Translations under genes and position numbers: made by a program
In this document: positions 9,004 to 16,308 of the stretch, piece by piece
Layout of the letters: each line of letters opens with the position of its first letter
Position numbering within the stretch: the stretch's first letter is position 1
Notes under the pieces: generated by a model
What the model saw: only the letters and a program-made list of their open reading frames with translations
What the model was told of the DNA's origin: nothing
Database searches by the model: none
DNA from: DASZCR01 sp964246705
Lineage (GTDB): Bacteria > Acidobacteriota > Blastocatellia > Pyrinomonadales > Pyrinomonadaceae
Direction of reading: 5' to 3'
Length of the DNA: 16,308 bases
Assembly: GCA_964246705.1 (NCBI GenBank)
Contig: CAXTRQ010000135.1
Span: forward strand, 1-16,308

Positions 9004-10431
9004 TCAATTATGTCGTAAAGCGGCAACAGGGTCGATGCGTACAGCACGGGATGCCGGGTAGAGAGCAGCCGCAATCGAAACCAACACGGCGAGTCCGAGC
9101 GCGCTCAACCAGAGGTAAGGCGGCAACGCGAAGAAGTCGACGTAAGCGGCCCCGTGCGGTTGCAGAAGGAAACGATAGGCAAGTTGGTTCGCAACGATGG
9201 AGAGTCCCCATGCCAGAAGCGCGCCGATCATCCCGCCGGTGAGGCCGAGGATGGCGGCTTCAACGAAGAAGATGAGTTTAATCTCGCGGTCTTCTGCACC
9301 GATGGCTTTCATGATGCCTATCTCGCGCGTCCGCTCAAGGATGGACATGAGCATCGTGTTGGCAATGCCGAAGGAGGCGACGAGCAGGGAGATGCCGCCG
9401 AGCAGTCCGAGCGCGGAATTGATGATGAGGAAAAAGACGCGCGCCTGCTTGAACTCGTCGGTAAAGGAGAAACTGCCAAAGCCGAGTTCGGCGATCCGCT
9501 TGCGCACGGCGTCGAGCATCACGGGGTCTTCGACGCGAATGACAGCCGTCGTGTAACTGACATTATCATGCTCGTCGAGCGTGCCGTTCTTACGCGCGAA
9601 CGCAAGAGCGATTTTGCTTTGCTCATCGAGGTGCTCGTCTTTCCATGTGCGCGCCGCCAGCAACGACAGGTAGATATTCGCCGTGGGCATCATGCCGTTG
9701 AAGCGATCACCTCCGGTTTCGCCCTTCAAGACACCGACGATGCGATAGGTGCGCGCCGCCGCCACCTCATCCGCGCCCACACCTGCGCTTGCGCCCCCGT
9801 TTTTCTGGCCGTCGCTGCGGCCCCCGGCTGCGGGTTCGAGAAGTTCGAGATTCTGGCCGACGGCATCAGCCGCCCTACCGTATCCGAAGGCGCGTACAAA
9901 CTCAGGGCTGACCACAGCCTCTTCGGCGTCCGGCGAACTAATCATACGACCAGCGGCGAGTTCTTTGAATCGCGCGGTCGGGTCTGGAACCATCGCACCG
10001 CTAAAGGGCTGCCGCAGCGAGCGATTATTGGAGCGGACGAAAGCCGGAAAGAAGATGTGCGGCTTGACGAAAGAGACGCCCGGAATTTTTTCCAACTCCG
10101 CGAGCGCCCTGTCGTCGAGCGAGCGCTCGGGCGGCTTGCCGTAGCGCATCTCGGTATCATCCTGATTGTCGGGTTGGCTCGCGCCTCCGCGCTTCTGGTT
10201 CGCAGGCCCGGCGGCAAGGCTAAAGAGTGTGCGCCCGTAGACGTGTATTTCGTGGAACGCGTCGAGGTCTTTGAACTGCTCATTAGCGTTCCGCTGCAAG
10301 CCGAGTCCGAAGGAAACCATCGTCACGATCATGGCGACGCCGATGATGACGCCCATCGTGGTCAGCGCCGCGCGCAGCTTAGCTTCGCTCAGGTTACGCA
10401 GCGCAAGTTGTATGATGTCTAAAAAAGGCAT
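9004..10431 (-). CDS. MacB/FtsX-type ABC transporter permease
   Basis: A 475-residue permease of the MacB/LolC/FtsX group. One membrane helix (about 21-45) follows the usual N-terminal amphipathic region. A large extracytoplasmic domain spans about 50-325, and three C-terminal helices lie at about 332-360, 386-416 and 437-460. The cytoplasmic turn LERTREIGIMKAIGA (365-379) and the ending YPASRAVRIDPVAALRH are hallmarks of the family. It should work as a dimer with the ATPase encoded 20 bp upstream, driving periplasmic conformational work (lipoprotein or peptide handling) rather than simple transport. Two low-complexity inserts interrupt the periplasmic domain: about 72-95 (QKRGGASQ) and about 200-225 (QKNGGASA then ASAGVGAD at 214-221). 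No MacA-type adaptor is seen in the window, so the pump may be of the two-component type or lack an adaptor here. Confidence 0.92.
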   Translation of the reverse strand: MPFLDIIQLALRNLSEAKLRAALTTMGVIIGVAMIVTMVSFGLGLQRNANEQFKDLDAFHEIHVYGRTLFSLAAGPANQKRGGASQPDNQDDTEMRYGKPPERSLDDRALAELEKIPGVSFVKPHIFFPAFVRSNNRSLRQPFSGAMVPDPTARFKELAAGRMISSPDAEEAVVSPEFVRAFGYGRAADAVGQNLELLEPAAGGRSDGQKNGGASAGVGADEVAAARTYRIVGVLKGETGGDRFNGMMPTANIYLSLLAARTWKDEHLDEQSKIALAFARKNGTLDEHDNVSYTTAVIRVEDPVMLDAVRKRIAELGFGSFSFTDEFKQARVFFLIINSALGLLGGISLLVASFGIANTMLMSILERTREIGIMKAIGAEDREIKLIFFVEAAILGLTGGMIGALLAWGLSIVANQLAYRFLLQPHGAAYVDFFALPPYLWLSALGLAVLVSIAAALYPASRAVRIDPVAALRHN

Positions 10432-10451
10432 GATGAAAAATTTGCACCTTG

Positions 10452-11183
10452 TTAGATGGCGACTGATTCTTTGGATGTGCCGACGGCAGCAGGAACAACG
10501 CGTGAATCTGAGACGACCCGACCATCCTTCATGTAGATGAGACGGTCTGCGAAGTGCGCGGCGAGTTCGCGGTCGTGCGTCACCATGAGCACCGTCAGCG
10601 ACTCGCGCTCGATCATCTCACGGAGCAGGTTCAAAAGTTCATGCGCCCGTACCGAGTCGAGGTTTCCCGTCGGCTCGTCCGCGAGCAGGAGGCGCGGGCC
10701 GTTGGCGAGCGCACGGGCGATGGCGACGCGCTGCTGTTCGCCGCCGGACATCTCCGAGGGGTGGTGCGCCATGCGCTCGGCGAGTCCGACGCGGTCGAGC
10801 AGTTCATGCGCGCGGCGGTTTCGCTGCGCGCCACGCGCGCCGCCGAAGGCAAGCCCCAGACTAACATTCTCGAAGGCGTTCATGGTCGGAATCAGATTGA
10901 AATTCTGAAAGATCATACCGACGGCATAGCGCCTATAGTAGGCCGTCTCCTTCTTGCTGAACGGCTGAAGCGACTTGCCGTTAAAGACGACCTCGCCGCT
11001 CGAAGGGTGGTCGAGGCAACCGAGGATGTTGAGGAGGGTGGATTTGCCGGAGCCGGAAGTTCCCTGAATCGCCACAAACTCACCTTCGCCCACGCTCAGC
11101 GACACGTCGCTCAGAGCCGCCACGGTGTTATTGCCCATCCGGTAAATCTTTGAAACTTCGTGCGCTTCAATCAGTGTGGACAT
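10452..11183 (-). CDS. ABC transporter ATP-binding protein (LolD/MacB type)
   Basis: A 243-residue ATPase that powers the permease downstream. It shows Walker A GTSGSGKST (41-49), Q-loop Gln93, the signature MSGGEQQ (145-151), Walker B LLLADE (165-170) and switch His203. The SGGEQQRVAIARAL and DEPTGNLD stretches are typical of the lipoprotein-release/macrolide (MacB, LolD, FtsE) subgroup. I chose ATG 11183; a TTG start seven codons earlier (11204), overlapping the upstream stop, is possible but adds residues the family lacks. It lies 17 bp after the upstream repeat-protein gene and 20 bp before the permease, so these genes are almost certainly co-transcribed. Confidence 0.95.
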   Translation of the reverse strand: MSTLIEAHEVSKIYRMGNNTVAALSDVSLSVGEGEFVAIQGTSGSGKSTLLNILGCLDHPSSGEVVFNGKSLQPFSKKETAYYRRYAVGMIFQNFNLIPTMNAFENVSLGLAFGGARGAQRNRRAHELLDRVGLAERMAHHPSEMSGGEQQRVAIARALANGPRLLLADEPTGNLDSVRAHELLNLLREMIERESLTVLMVTHDRELAAHFADRLIYMKDGRVVSDSRVVPAAVGTSKESVAI

Positions 11184-11200
11184 CTCAGATAGCTCTACTC

Positions 11201-13039
11201 TCAATTAGTCGCTGCGGTGGCAGGCGGTGTCAGATGCAACGTGAAATCGTTGACGCGCTGACACGGCTGCAATTCGACAAGATGGTTAGCGGCCTCGGCC
11301 TCGCCAAGCAACCGCGTGCGTGCCCTCGCGTCTGCAAAAAGCGTCTGCACGTCGGAGGAGGTCGGTTCATCGCTCACGGTGCGCACCGCGAGCCAATAGC
11401 GACCCGGCGCAACGTGCTCGAAACTGAACGTGCCGTCGCTCTGCACCGGCGCGGCGGTATAACGGAGCGAGTTCTCCGCTTGCACGCGCTCGGCAGGCAT
11501 CATGTAGACGAGCATCCGCGCCGGAATGCTCGTGCCTTCGAGACTGGTCGTCACTCGCCCGTGCAAATATGATGCGCCGTCTCCGATGCTGACCGTCAGA
11601 CCTTCGAGATGTTCGCCCACGGCGAGCGTCAAACCGTTGCGCGCCGCATCAATCATTTGCGTCTGGTTGGGCGCACCGCCGCTCGCCGTGACCGCGCGAA
11701 CGAACCAATCCTGATTTGGCAAATCCAATCGTAGAATGTAACGGCCCGCCGGAAGGTCTCGGAGGACGAACGCGCCTTTGGCGTCCGGCGTGGTGTCGCT
11801 CGCGGGAGTGAACACGGAGCGCAATGGTTCCGCCGCACGCCCCGCTTCCGCTCCACCCCGGCGTAATTGAATGATGCTCTCCTCAAGCCGCGCGCTCCGA
11901 CGGCCTGTGCAGAGCGTGTTCGGTTCTGCTCTCCGCGACGGTTCGAGCGTGATGCGTCCGGCCACTGAGCCGAGCGGTTGTAAAGTCAACTCGACGGGCG
12001 CGGCATCCCTGCCATTCACGGAGGCGTGCCGCGCCGGGGCGATGGCGGCGTCTTCGGTTCCCAGACTACTCTGAGCCGTCAACTCATACTCTCCTTCGGG
12101 CACGCCGTAGAAGGCGAACGCACGATTATTGCCCTCGCCATTGCTGCTCAACAGCGCTTCGACGACTCCGTTTGAAGCGTTGACGAGCGCGACGGTGATG
12201 TTTCTTGTGCCTTCCGCTTTGAGCAATCCGGAGAGATAACCGCTGACGGTGTAGCCGCGCTGGCTGCGCTGCTGGATGTTGATACCGCTGATCTCCTGCC
12301 TTTCGCCGACGACGACTTCGGTCGCCATCGAACGCGTGGAGGCGGGATAGTATGAAGGAGACTCGTTGACGACCGACATGGGCGACGTGTTGAAGTTGCC
12401 GCTTCCGCCCACCGAGACGAGATACGCGCCCGGCTCAAGCCCGTAGTGGCGATAGATGCCGCGATCATCGGTCGTCACGTCGCGCTTCGGAGCGCCGAGT
12501 CGGACGGGTTGCCCCTGCGCATCGCGCACGCGTAAGACGTGTACGCGCGCCGCGACGAGCGGATTACCGGCGGCGTCCAACACCTGTCCGGTGATGACGC
12601 CGCCCTTGACCATCTTGATGGTCAAAGTCTCGCCCGGACGCGCCAAGATTGCGGGCTGTTGTGCCGTTGCCGCCTCTACCACGTAGCCGGGTGCGAACGC
12701 GCTCAGGAGATAAGCTGCGGGTGGCAGCCCCGTCAACTCGAAATTGCCTTCTGTGTCGGTCGCGCTCATCAAAAGCGCGCCCGCCCCGCCGACCGTACGA
12801 GCCACGACCGAAGCGTTTGCGAGCGTCCGGCCTCCGTCGCCGACAACGCGCCCGGTGATTTTTCCGGTCGCCGCTTCGGCGTGCGGCTTCGGCTGCTCCG
12901 ATGATGCGTCGGCGCGTGCCTGCTGCCCCCGTCCCGTCTGCCACGAGACGAGGGCGCAGAGCACGACCAGAAGGCTGCGCGAAATTTTCATGGCCTCGAA
13001 ACGACCGCGACGATTCTTCGATGTGACCTTGCTACTCAT
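11201..13039 (-). CDS. Secreted carboxypeptidase-regulatory-like repeat protein (second of two paralogues)
   Basis: A 612-residue exported protein made of successive beta-sandwich modules of the carboxypeptidase D regulatory-like (transthyretin-like) type. Examples are GKITGRVV (from about 58), GGVITGQVLDAAGNP (about 148) and later copies near 265, 350 and 485, each with the usual DxxGxxxxxxLPPGxY-like ends, for example DDRGIYRHYGLEPGAY. No enzyme motif is seen; such modules serve binding or structural roles outside the cell. The start at 13039 overlaps the upstream gene's stop by ATGA, implying coupled translation. An internal ATG at 12991 with GAGG upstream would give a cleaner signal peptide (MKISRSLLVVLCALVSW). 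It shares module order and motifs with the gene directly upstream, so the pair arose by tandem duplication. Its ligand and its link to the ABC transporter are unknown. Confidence 0.85.
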   Translation of the reverse strand: MSSKVTSKNRRGRFEAMKISRSLLVVLCALVSWQTGRGQQARADASSEQPKPHAEAATGKITGRVVGDGGRTLANASVVARTVGGAGALLMSATDTEGNFELTGLPPAAYLLSAFAPGYVVEAATAQQPAILARPGETLTIKMVKGGVITGQVLDAAGNPLVAARVHVLRVRDAQGQPVRLGAPKRDVTTDDRGIYRHYGLEPGAYLVSVGGSGNFNTSPMSVVNESPSYYPASTRSMATEVVVGERQEISGINIQQRSQRGYTVSGYLSGLLKAEGTRNITVALVNASNGVVEALLSSNGEGNNRAFAFYGVPEGEYELTAQSSLGTEDAAIAPARHASVNGRDAAPVELTLQPLGSVAGRITLEPSRRAEPNTLCTGRRSARLEESIIQLRRGGAEAGRAAEPLRSVFTPASDTTPDAKGAFVLRDLPAGRYILRLDLPNQDWFVRAVTASGGAPNQTQMIDAARNGLTLAVGEHLEGLTVSIGDGASYLHGRVTTSLEGTSIPARMLVYMMPAERVQAENSLRYTAAPVQSDGTFSFEHVAPGRYWLAVRTVSDEPTSSDVQTLFADARARTRLLGEAEAANHLVELQPCQRVNDFTLHLTPPATAATN

Positions 13040-14700
13040 TGACCTGTGCTCGTACCATTAGGATTCAGATTAAGGGTCAATGTCACGTCAGCGGGCGCGC
13101 TGTCCGTGACCGTGAGCGGTTGCCTGACGACCGCTATGCGCGACGGCTTAACGCCGTCTGGCGTCATCGTCGGAGCGCCGCCCAGAATCAATTCATAGTC
13201 TCCTATTGCCAACCCTTCAAAGAGAAAGAAGCCACGCTCATCTACCGGCGACAGTTGGCTGCTCGTCGCGCCATTGCTTCCGACGCGTCGGAGAAGAACC
13301 GCGAGACGCGTCCCCGCGGGCAATGTCCCACCCCTCACGTTGACGCGCCCGCGAACGACGGCCTTGCCATAGGCGACGACGACGCGCACGCCCGCCACCT
13401 GCACGCCCGCCTCGATGTCAATCGCATCGCCCGCCGGCACGCCGTTGTGCTCAAGGCGCAGGAGCATAAAACCTGCGGGTAGGCGCTGGCCGTTGGGCGC
13501 GATTCTCAGTTTGCCCGGGCGCAGGCCATCAATGCGAAAGCTACCGTCCGCAGCGATCTTGCTCAACAACATGCCGGGCGAGTTCAGTTCCGGCTGAAAG
13601 AGAAAAGCGCCGATGGGCACTTGCGCGAGCTTCGTCATCAGAGCCGCATTATTTCCTCCTTCGAGCACCACCGCGCCGCTCACACTTGAGCCGCGCTGGC
13701 GTTTCAACTCAAGACCGCGCACGTCGCTGCTGCCGATGTCGAACGGCACAGGCTCGCTGTACGAGTCGCCCTGCCCCTCGGAGGAGATGAGCGCGACGTA
13801 ACGCCCCGGCATCAGGTTATCTATGCGGAACTCGCCCCTCGCATCCGAGCGCAGGCCGTGCGCGACGGCTCCCGCGTTGCGCCCGTCGCCTCCCAACGCT
13901 GCATAACCGAAAGCGGCGGCGGGCACGGGCTGACCTGTCTGGGCATCAACGATGCGCCCTGTCGCCGTGAAGGTTTGCGAGGGCTGCCCGATCTGAATAT
14001 CAATGCCGCTCGCCTCGCCGCCCGCCGTGACTTCAACGATGGCGGCGCGCGTCTCGTCCATGACATTGGGCGAGAAGGTGCGCGGGTAAAAGCTGCGCCT
14101 ACCACTCGCCCGGATAACGCCGCGCTGCGTGCTCTGCCCGGCGCTCACCTTGTAGCGTCCCGGCGGCAGGCCGAAGACGCGATAAGCGCCGCGATCATCC
14201 GTCTCGAAAGCGGAGACGCTTGAGGCGAGGGGGAAGGGTTGTAGCCCCGTCTCGTCAACGCGCACGACGCTTATGCGCTCGCCGATGACCGGTTGCCCCT
14301 CGGCATCAGTTACCGTCCCTGCGATAACGCCGCCGCGCACGAGAGAGAAGTCCATGCCGTCGAGCGTCTCACCGGCGTTGACGACGACCAGCTTACCAAC
14401 ACGCGCCGATTCGTTCGCGCGCTCCGCGATGTATGCGGGAGACAGAGGCATCATGGTGTAGCGCGCGGGCGCGACGTTCGAGAGGCGAAAACGTCCGTCG
14501 CCGTCTGTACTGGTTTCCGCAACAGGCGCTCCGCCGCCCGGCGGCAGCAACACGACCTGCACGCCTGCGACTGCCTTTCCCTCGACCGTGATGCGGCCCG
14601 TGATGGAGGCGGTTGGCTGCGCCGACGACTGCGCGCGCAGGAGCGTCGCGTTGCTAAACAACACGGCCAGAAGAAGAGCCGCCCTAACAAGTCCGGACAT
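13036..14700 (-). CDS. Secreted carboxypeptidase-regulatory-like repeat protein (first of two paralogues)
   Basis: A 554-residue exported protein. A signal peptide is evident (about 1-24, hydrophobic core then LLRAQ). Carboxypeptidase-regulatory-like modules follow: ASITGRITVEG (about 30), GGVIAGTVTDAEGQP (about 120), ATGRIVDAQTGQP (about 243), SGAVVLEGG (about 335) and a last one near 450. Shared landmarks with the downstream paralogue include DDRGAYRVFGLPPGRYKVS and the ending of that module, SGIDIQI against SGINIQQ. The start at 14700 is set by AAGGA 8 bases upstream; an earlier in-frame ATG at 14742 lacks such a site. The stop overlaps the next start by ATGA. It lies 236 bp downstream of the S41 peptidase gene. 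Role inferred only as extracellular or periplasmic binding or scaffold. Confidence 0.85.
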   Translation of the reverse strand: MSGLVRAALLLAVLFSNATLLRAQSSAQPTASITGRITVEGKAVAGVQVVLLPPGGGAPVAETSTDGDGRFRLSNVAPARYTMMPLSPAYIAERANESARVGKLVVVNAGETLDGMDFSLVRGGVIAGTVTDAEGQPVIGERISVVRVDETGLQPFPLASSVSAFETDDRGAYRVFGLPPGRYKVSAGQSTQRGVIRASGRRSFYPRTFSPNVMDETRAAIVEVTAGGEASGIDIQIGQPSQTFTATGRIVDAQTGQPVPAAAFGYAALGGDGRNAGAVAHGLRSDARGEFRIDNLMPGRYVALISSEGQGDSYSEPVPFDIGSSDVRGLELKRQRGSSVSGAVVLEGGNNAALMTKLAQVPIGAFLFQPELNSPGMLLSKIAADGSFRIDGLRPGKLRIAPNGQRLPAGFMLLRLEHNGVPAGDAIDIEAGVQVAGVRVVVAYGKAVVRGRVNVRGGTLPAGTRLAVLLRRVGSNGATSSQLSPVDERGFFLFEGLAIGDYELILGGAPTMTPDGVKPSRIAVVRQPLTVTDSAPADVTLTLNLNPNGTSTGQ

Positions 14701-14705
14701 CGTTT

Positions 14706-14713
14706 CTTTCCTT
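14706..14713 (-). promoter_or_regulatory. Ribosome-binding site for the first repeat-protein gene
   Basis: On the minus strand AAGGAAAG lies just upstream of ATG 14700, with the AAGGA core 8 bases away. It decides for 14700 over the in-frame ATG at 14742. Confidence 0.65.
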
Positions 14714-14936
14714 CGAGATGGACTTAGAATCATTTTCAACATTAGTCACAGAGGCAATCACAACGAAAAGATTTAATTCCTTTTTATTACCTTGCCCGGT
14801 GTCTCTGCCCCTGCGACTAACTTGGTTTTCAAATGCACTCTCAAACGCCGGGCGCAGACGCCGCAAGCGTCGCATTGAGGTGTCGCTTACGCATCGGTTG
14901 TCTTAACGTTGAGGGTTTAAGTCCTGTGGAGCGCGC

Positions 14937-16241
14937 CTATTTGGCGGGCGCGTTGTTCGCGTTTTTGAGAAAGGCGAGCGCCGCAGCGAGTTCCGCGTCC
15001 TCATCCCGCCTGTTCCTGACAGGAATATCCGGTTCGACGCCGCGCCCCTCGACGCGACCGCCGCCCGCCGTCCTGAAGTCCGATACGGGAAGCACCAGCG
15101 TCCAACCTCCCGCAAGTGAGACGGCGTCTGCGCCGAGCATCGCGCCCGACGTGCGCCGCCCGATGAGCGGCGCGACGTGCGTCTCTTTGACAACGCTCGC
15201 GAAGGCTTCGCACGCGCTGAAACAATACTCATCGACGAGCACGGCGACGCGCCCTGCGTAAAGATTCCTAACCCTGCCGCCCGTCGTCAGCATGAGCGCG
15301 CCCTTCTGCTCCAACTCACGCTCGAAGTCGGCGGCGAAGTAGCCGTCAAAGGTCGGCAGGCTGCCCGCTCCTAATTGGTCAATGGAGCGAACATGCCGCT
15401 CCGTTAGTCCCTTGCGGGTGGCGAAATAGCCGACGGCGCGCGCGCCCGCAAAAAGGTAATCTCCCATGCGCATCGCCGCCGTCAGCGTGCCGCCGCCGTT
15501 GCCGCGCAGGTCTATGACGAGCGCGGGCAGGTCGCCCAACTCCGCGAACGCGCCGTCAATGCGCGCGATGACCTGCGCGCCGTCCTCGAAGCTGTTGATC
15601 TTGACATAGCCGACCGTGGGAGAGAGCCTGCGCCAGATGATGTCGGCCTCCGGCGCGGCGTTCCCTGCGCTTTTCGCTTTCGGACGCAAATCATCCGCGC
15701 CGGACGGAGTTGCGAAGAAGTCGAGATGAGAGGCGCGCAGTTCCCCAAGCATGCGCTTGACGATGGCGTGCAGTTCGCCGTCGTTGGACGCGGACTGCAC
15801 CTGCTTGCGATAACGTGCGCGCGTCGCAGGCCACGCCAAGCCGTTATAATCGGGCGCGTAGAACCTTCGTTCAAGCTCATTAGAAACGGCGTCGAACACC
15901 TCCATGCGCGAGGGCGCGGATGTGGCTGTGACGACGACCCGCGCACCGCGCATCTCTCCCTTGAAGAAGAATTGCGCGAAGAGTCCTGACGGATACCACT
16001 CACCCTTCATCCGGTTGCCTGCGATGATGGCGTTAATCTTGAAGTCGCCGAGCGAGGTCTTGGCATTGAGCGTCAGCTTGTTGCCATTCAAACGACCGGA
16101 AGCGCCGTTTATCTGAAGCGTGCCGAGAGGCCCAAGCACCGCCCACTCAACCGCACCGTCTTTGCCTACGGTGAACTCAACCGGCGTCTCGTAGAAGCCA
16201 TCAGTCATGTCAAAGACGACGTTCCAGCGGCCATTGAGCAA
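14937..16241 (-). CDS. S41-family serine peptidase (tricorn/NSR-like), N-terminus missing
   Basis: At least 434 residues, 5'-truncated: the first usable codon is a TTG at 16241, but the frame stays open through the poor-quality edge, so the real start and any signal peptide are lost. An N-terminal beta-rich domain (about 1-100, LNGRWNVVFD...) precedes the catalytic part. Residues SHLDFF (171-176) fit the SH motif that supplies the catalytic His (His172) in tricorn and nisin-resistance-type S41 enzymes. DLRGNGGG (244-251) is the core S41 signature, and FSACEAF (341-347) should hold the nucleophile Ser342. IGRRTSGAMLG (360-370) follows, lacking the Lys of CtpA-type enzymes, so a Ser/His mechanism is more likely than Ser/Lys. 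No PDZ domain is evident. It probably cuts peptides or C-termini in the periplasm. It may be the first gene of the minus-strand run ending with the ABC transporter. Confidence 0.88.
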   Translation of the reverse strand: MLNGRWNVVFDMTDGFYETPVEFTVGKDGAVEWAVLGPLGTLQINGASGRLNGNKLTLNAKTSLGDFKINAIIAGNRMKGEWYPSGLFAQFFFKGEMRGARVVVTATSAPSRMEVFDAVSNELERRFYAPDYNGLAWPATRARYRKQVQSASNDGELHAIVKRMLGELRASHLDFFATPSGADDLRPKAKSAGNAAPEADIIWRRLSPTVGYVKINSFEDGAQVIARIDGAFAELGDLPALVIDLRGNGGGTLTAAMRMGDYLFAGARAVGYFATRKGLTERHVRSIDQLGAGSLPTFDGYFAADFERELEQKGALMLTTGGRVRNLYAGRVAVLVDEYCFSACEAFASVVKETHVAPLIGRRTSGAMLGADAVSLAGGWTLVLPVSDFRTAGGGRVEGRGVEPDIPVRNRRDEDAELAAALAFLKNANNAPAK

Positions 16242-16256
16242 ACTGCGGCGCGACGT

Positions 16257-16308
16257 GGGGCCGCCCCCCGGGGTGGGGGCGCCCGGGGGGGCGCCCGAAA
16301 CACGGAGC
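16257..16308. other. Low-quality scaffold end
   Basis: From about 16257 the sequence turns into runs of G and C (several of 5-7 bases) quite unlike the adjoining gene, and resembles the homopolymer junk beside the internal gap. It should not be translated or used to place the S41 start. Confidence 0.75.

Noticed and set aside
9154..10422. 422-codon plus-strand open frame
   Set aside because: It is antisense to the clear MacB/FtsX permease and its translation has no recognisable domain; it comes from GC-rich codon bias.
9004..11183. Complete MacAB-TolC efflux pump
   Set aside because: The ATPase and permease are separate genes rather than a fused MacB, and no HlyD/MacA-type adaptor or TolC is present in the window.
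14857..14871. Hairpin GACGC-CGCAA-GCGTC after the S41 gene as a terminator
   Set aside because: Only a 5-bp stem and no T-run in either direction.
14911..14927. tRNA T-arm-like sequence GAGGGTTTAAGTCCTGT
   Set aside because: It resembles GAGGGTTCAAGTCCCTC of a tRNA 3' half, but the stem does not pair well and no acceptor, D or anticodon arm can be built around it.

Overview
The window looks like one scaffold of a GC-rich, environmental, diderm bacterium. The most likely source is Acidobacteriota (Blastocatellia-type), probably from a metagenome or draft assembly. This is inferred from gene style: tandem secreted proteins built from carboxypeptidase-regulatory-like repeats, an acidobacterial-style MacB-like transporter, and a Tat-exported CotA/bilirubin-oxidase-like multicopper oxidase. 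There is no rRNA or other marker gene to fix the taxon. The assembly is imperfect: a 10-N gap with homopolymer flanks lies at about 7094-7192, and G/C-homopolymer junk fills the right edge.

Left part (1-4048) is signalling. A fragment of a response-regulator receiver domain enters on the plus strand and runs 25 bp into the 3' end of a convergent, large hybrid histidine kinase (minus strand: DUF4118-like membrane part, PAS, HisKA, HATPase, REC, Hpt). A 777-bp gene-poor spacer separates it from a divergent NarL/LuxR-type response regulator. A kinase with REC plus Hpt beside a NarL-type regulator suggests a BvgS/EvgS-style phosphorelay. The spacer holds a consensus-like promoter and, about 140 bp downstream, a terminator-like hairpin, which together delimit a possible small RNA.

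Middle part (4049-8784) is a plus-strand copper/redox export cassette. It has a Tat-signal multicopper oxidase with all four copper-ligand motifs; an exported three-domain protein joining a heavy-metal-binding domain, an SCO-type thioredoxin fold with CxxxC, and a class-I cytochrome c domain; and a TatA-type translocase subunit. The simple reading is an exported oxidase with its own candidate export component, a candidate copper-handling protein and an electron-transfer module. The assembly gap between the oxidase and the fusion gene leaves their true spacing unknown.

Right part (9004 to the end) is a minus-strand run, read from high to low coordinates: an S41 peptidase truncated at its N-terminus by the scaffold end, two tandem paralogous secreted carboxypeptidase-regulatory-like repeat proteins coupled by an ATGA overlap, then a LolD/MacB-type ABC ATPase and an FtsX/MacB-type permease. 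The last four genes are packed within about 20 bp of each other and are probably one operon. The S41 gene lies 236 bp upstream of them. That 236-bp spacer (14701-14936) contains a good ribosome-binding site but no promoter I would defend. The convergent 219-bp spacer between the copper cassette and the transporter operon carries a perfect 12-bp inverted repeat.
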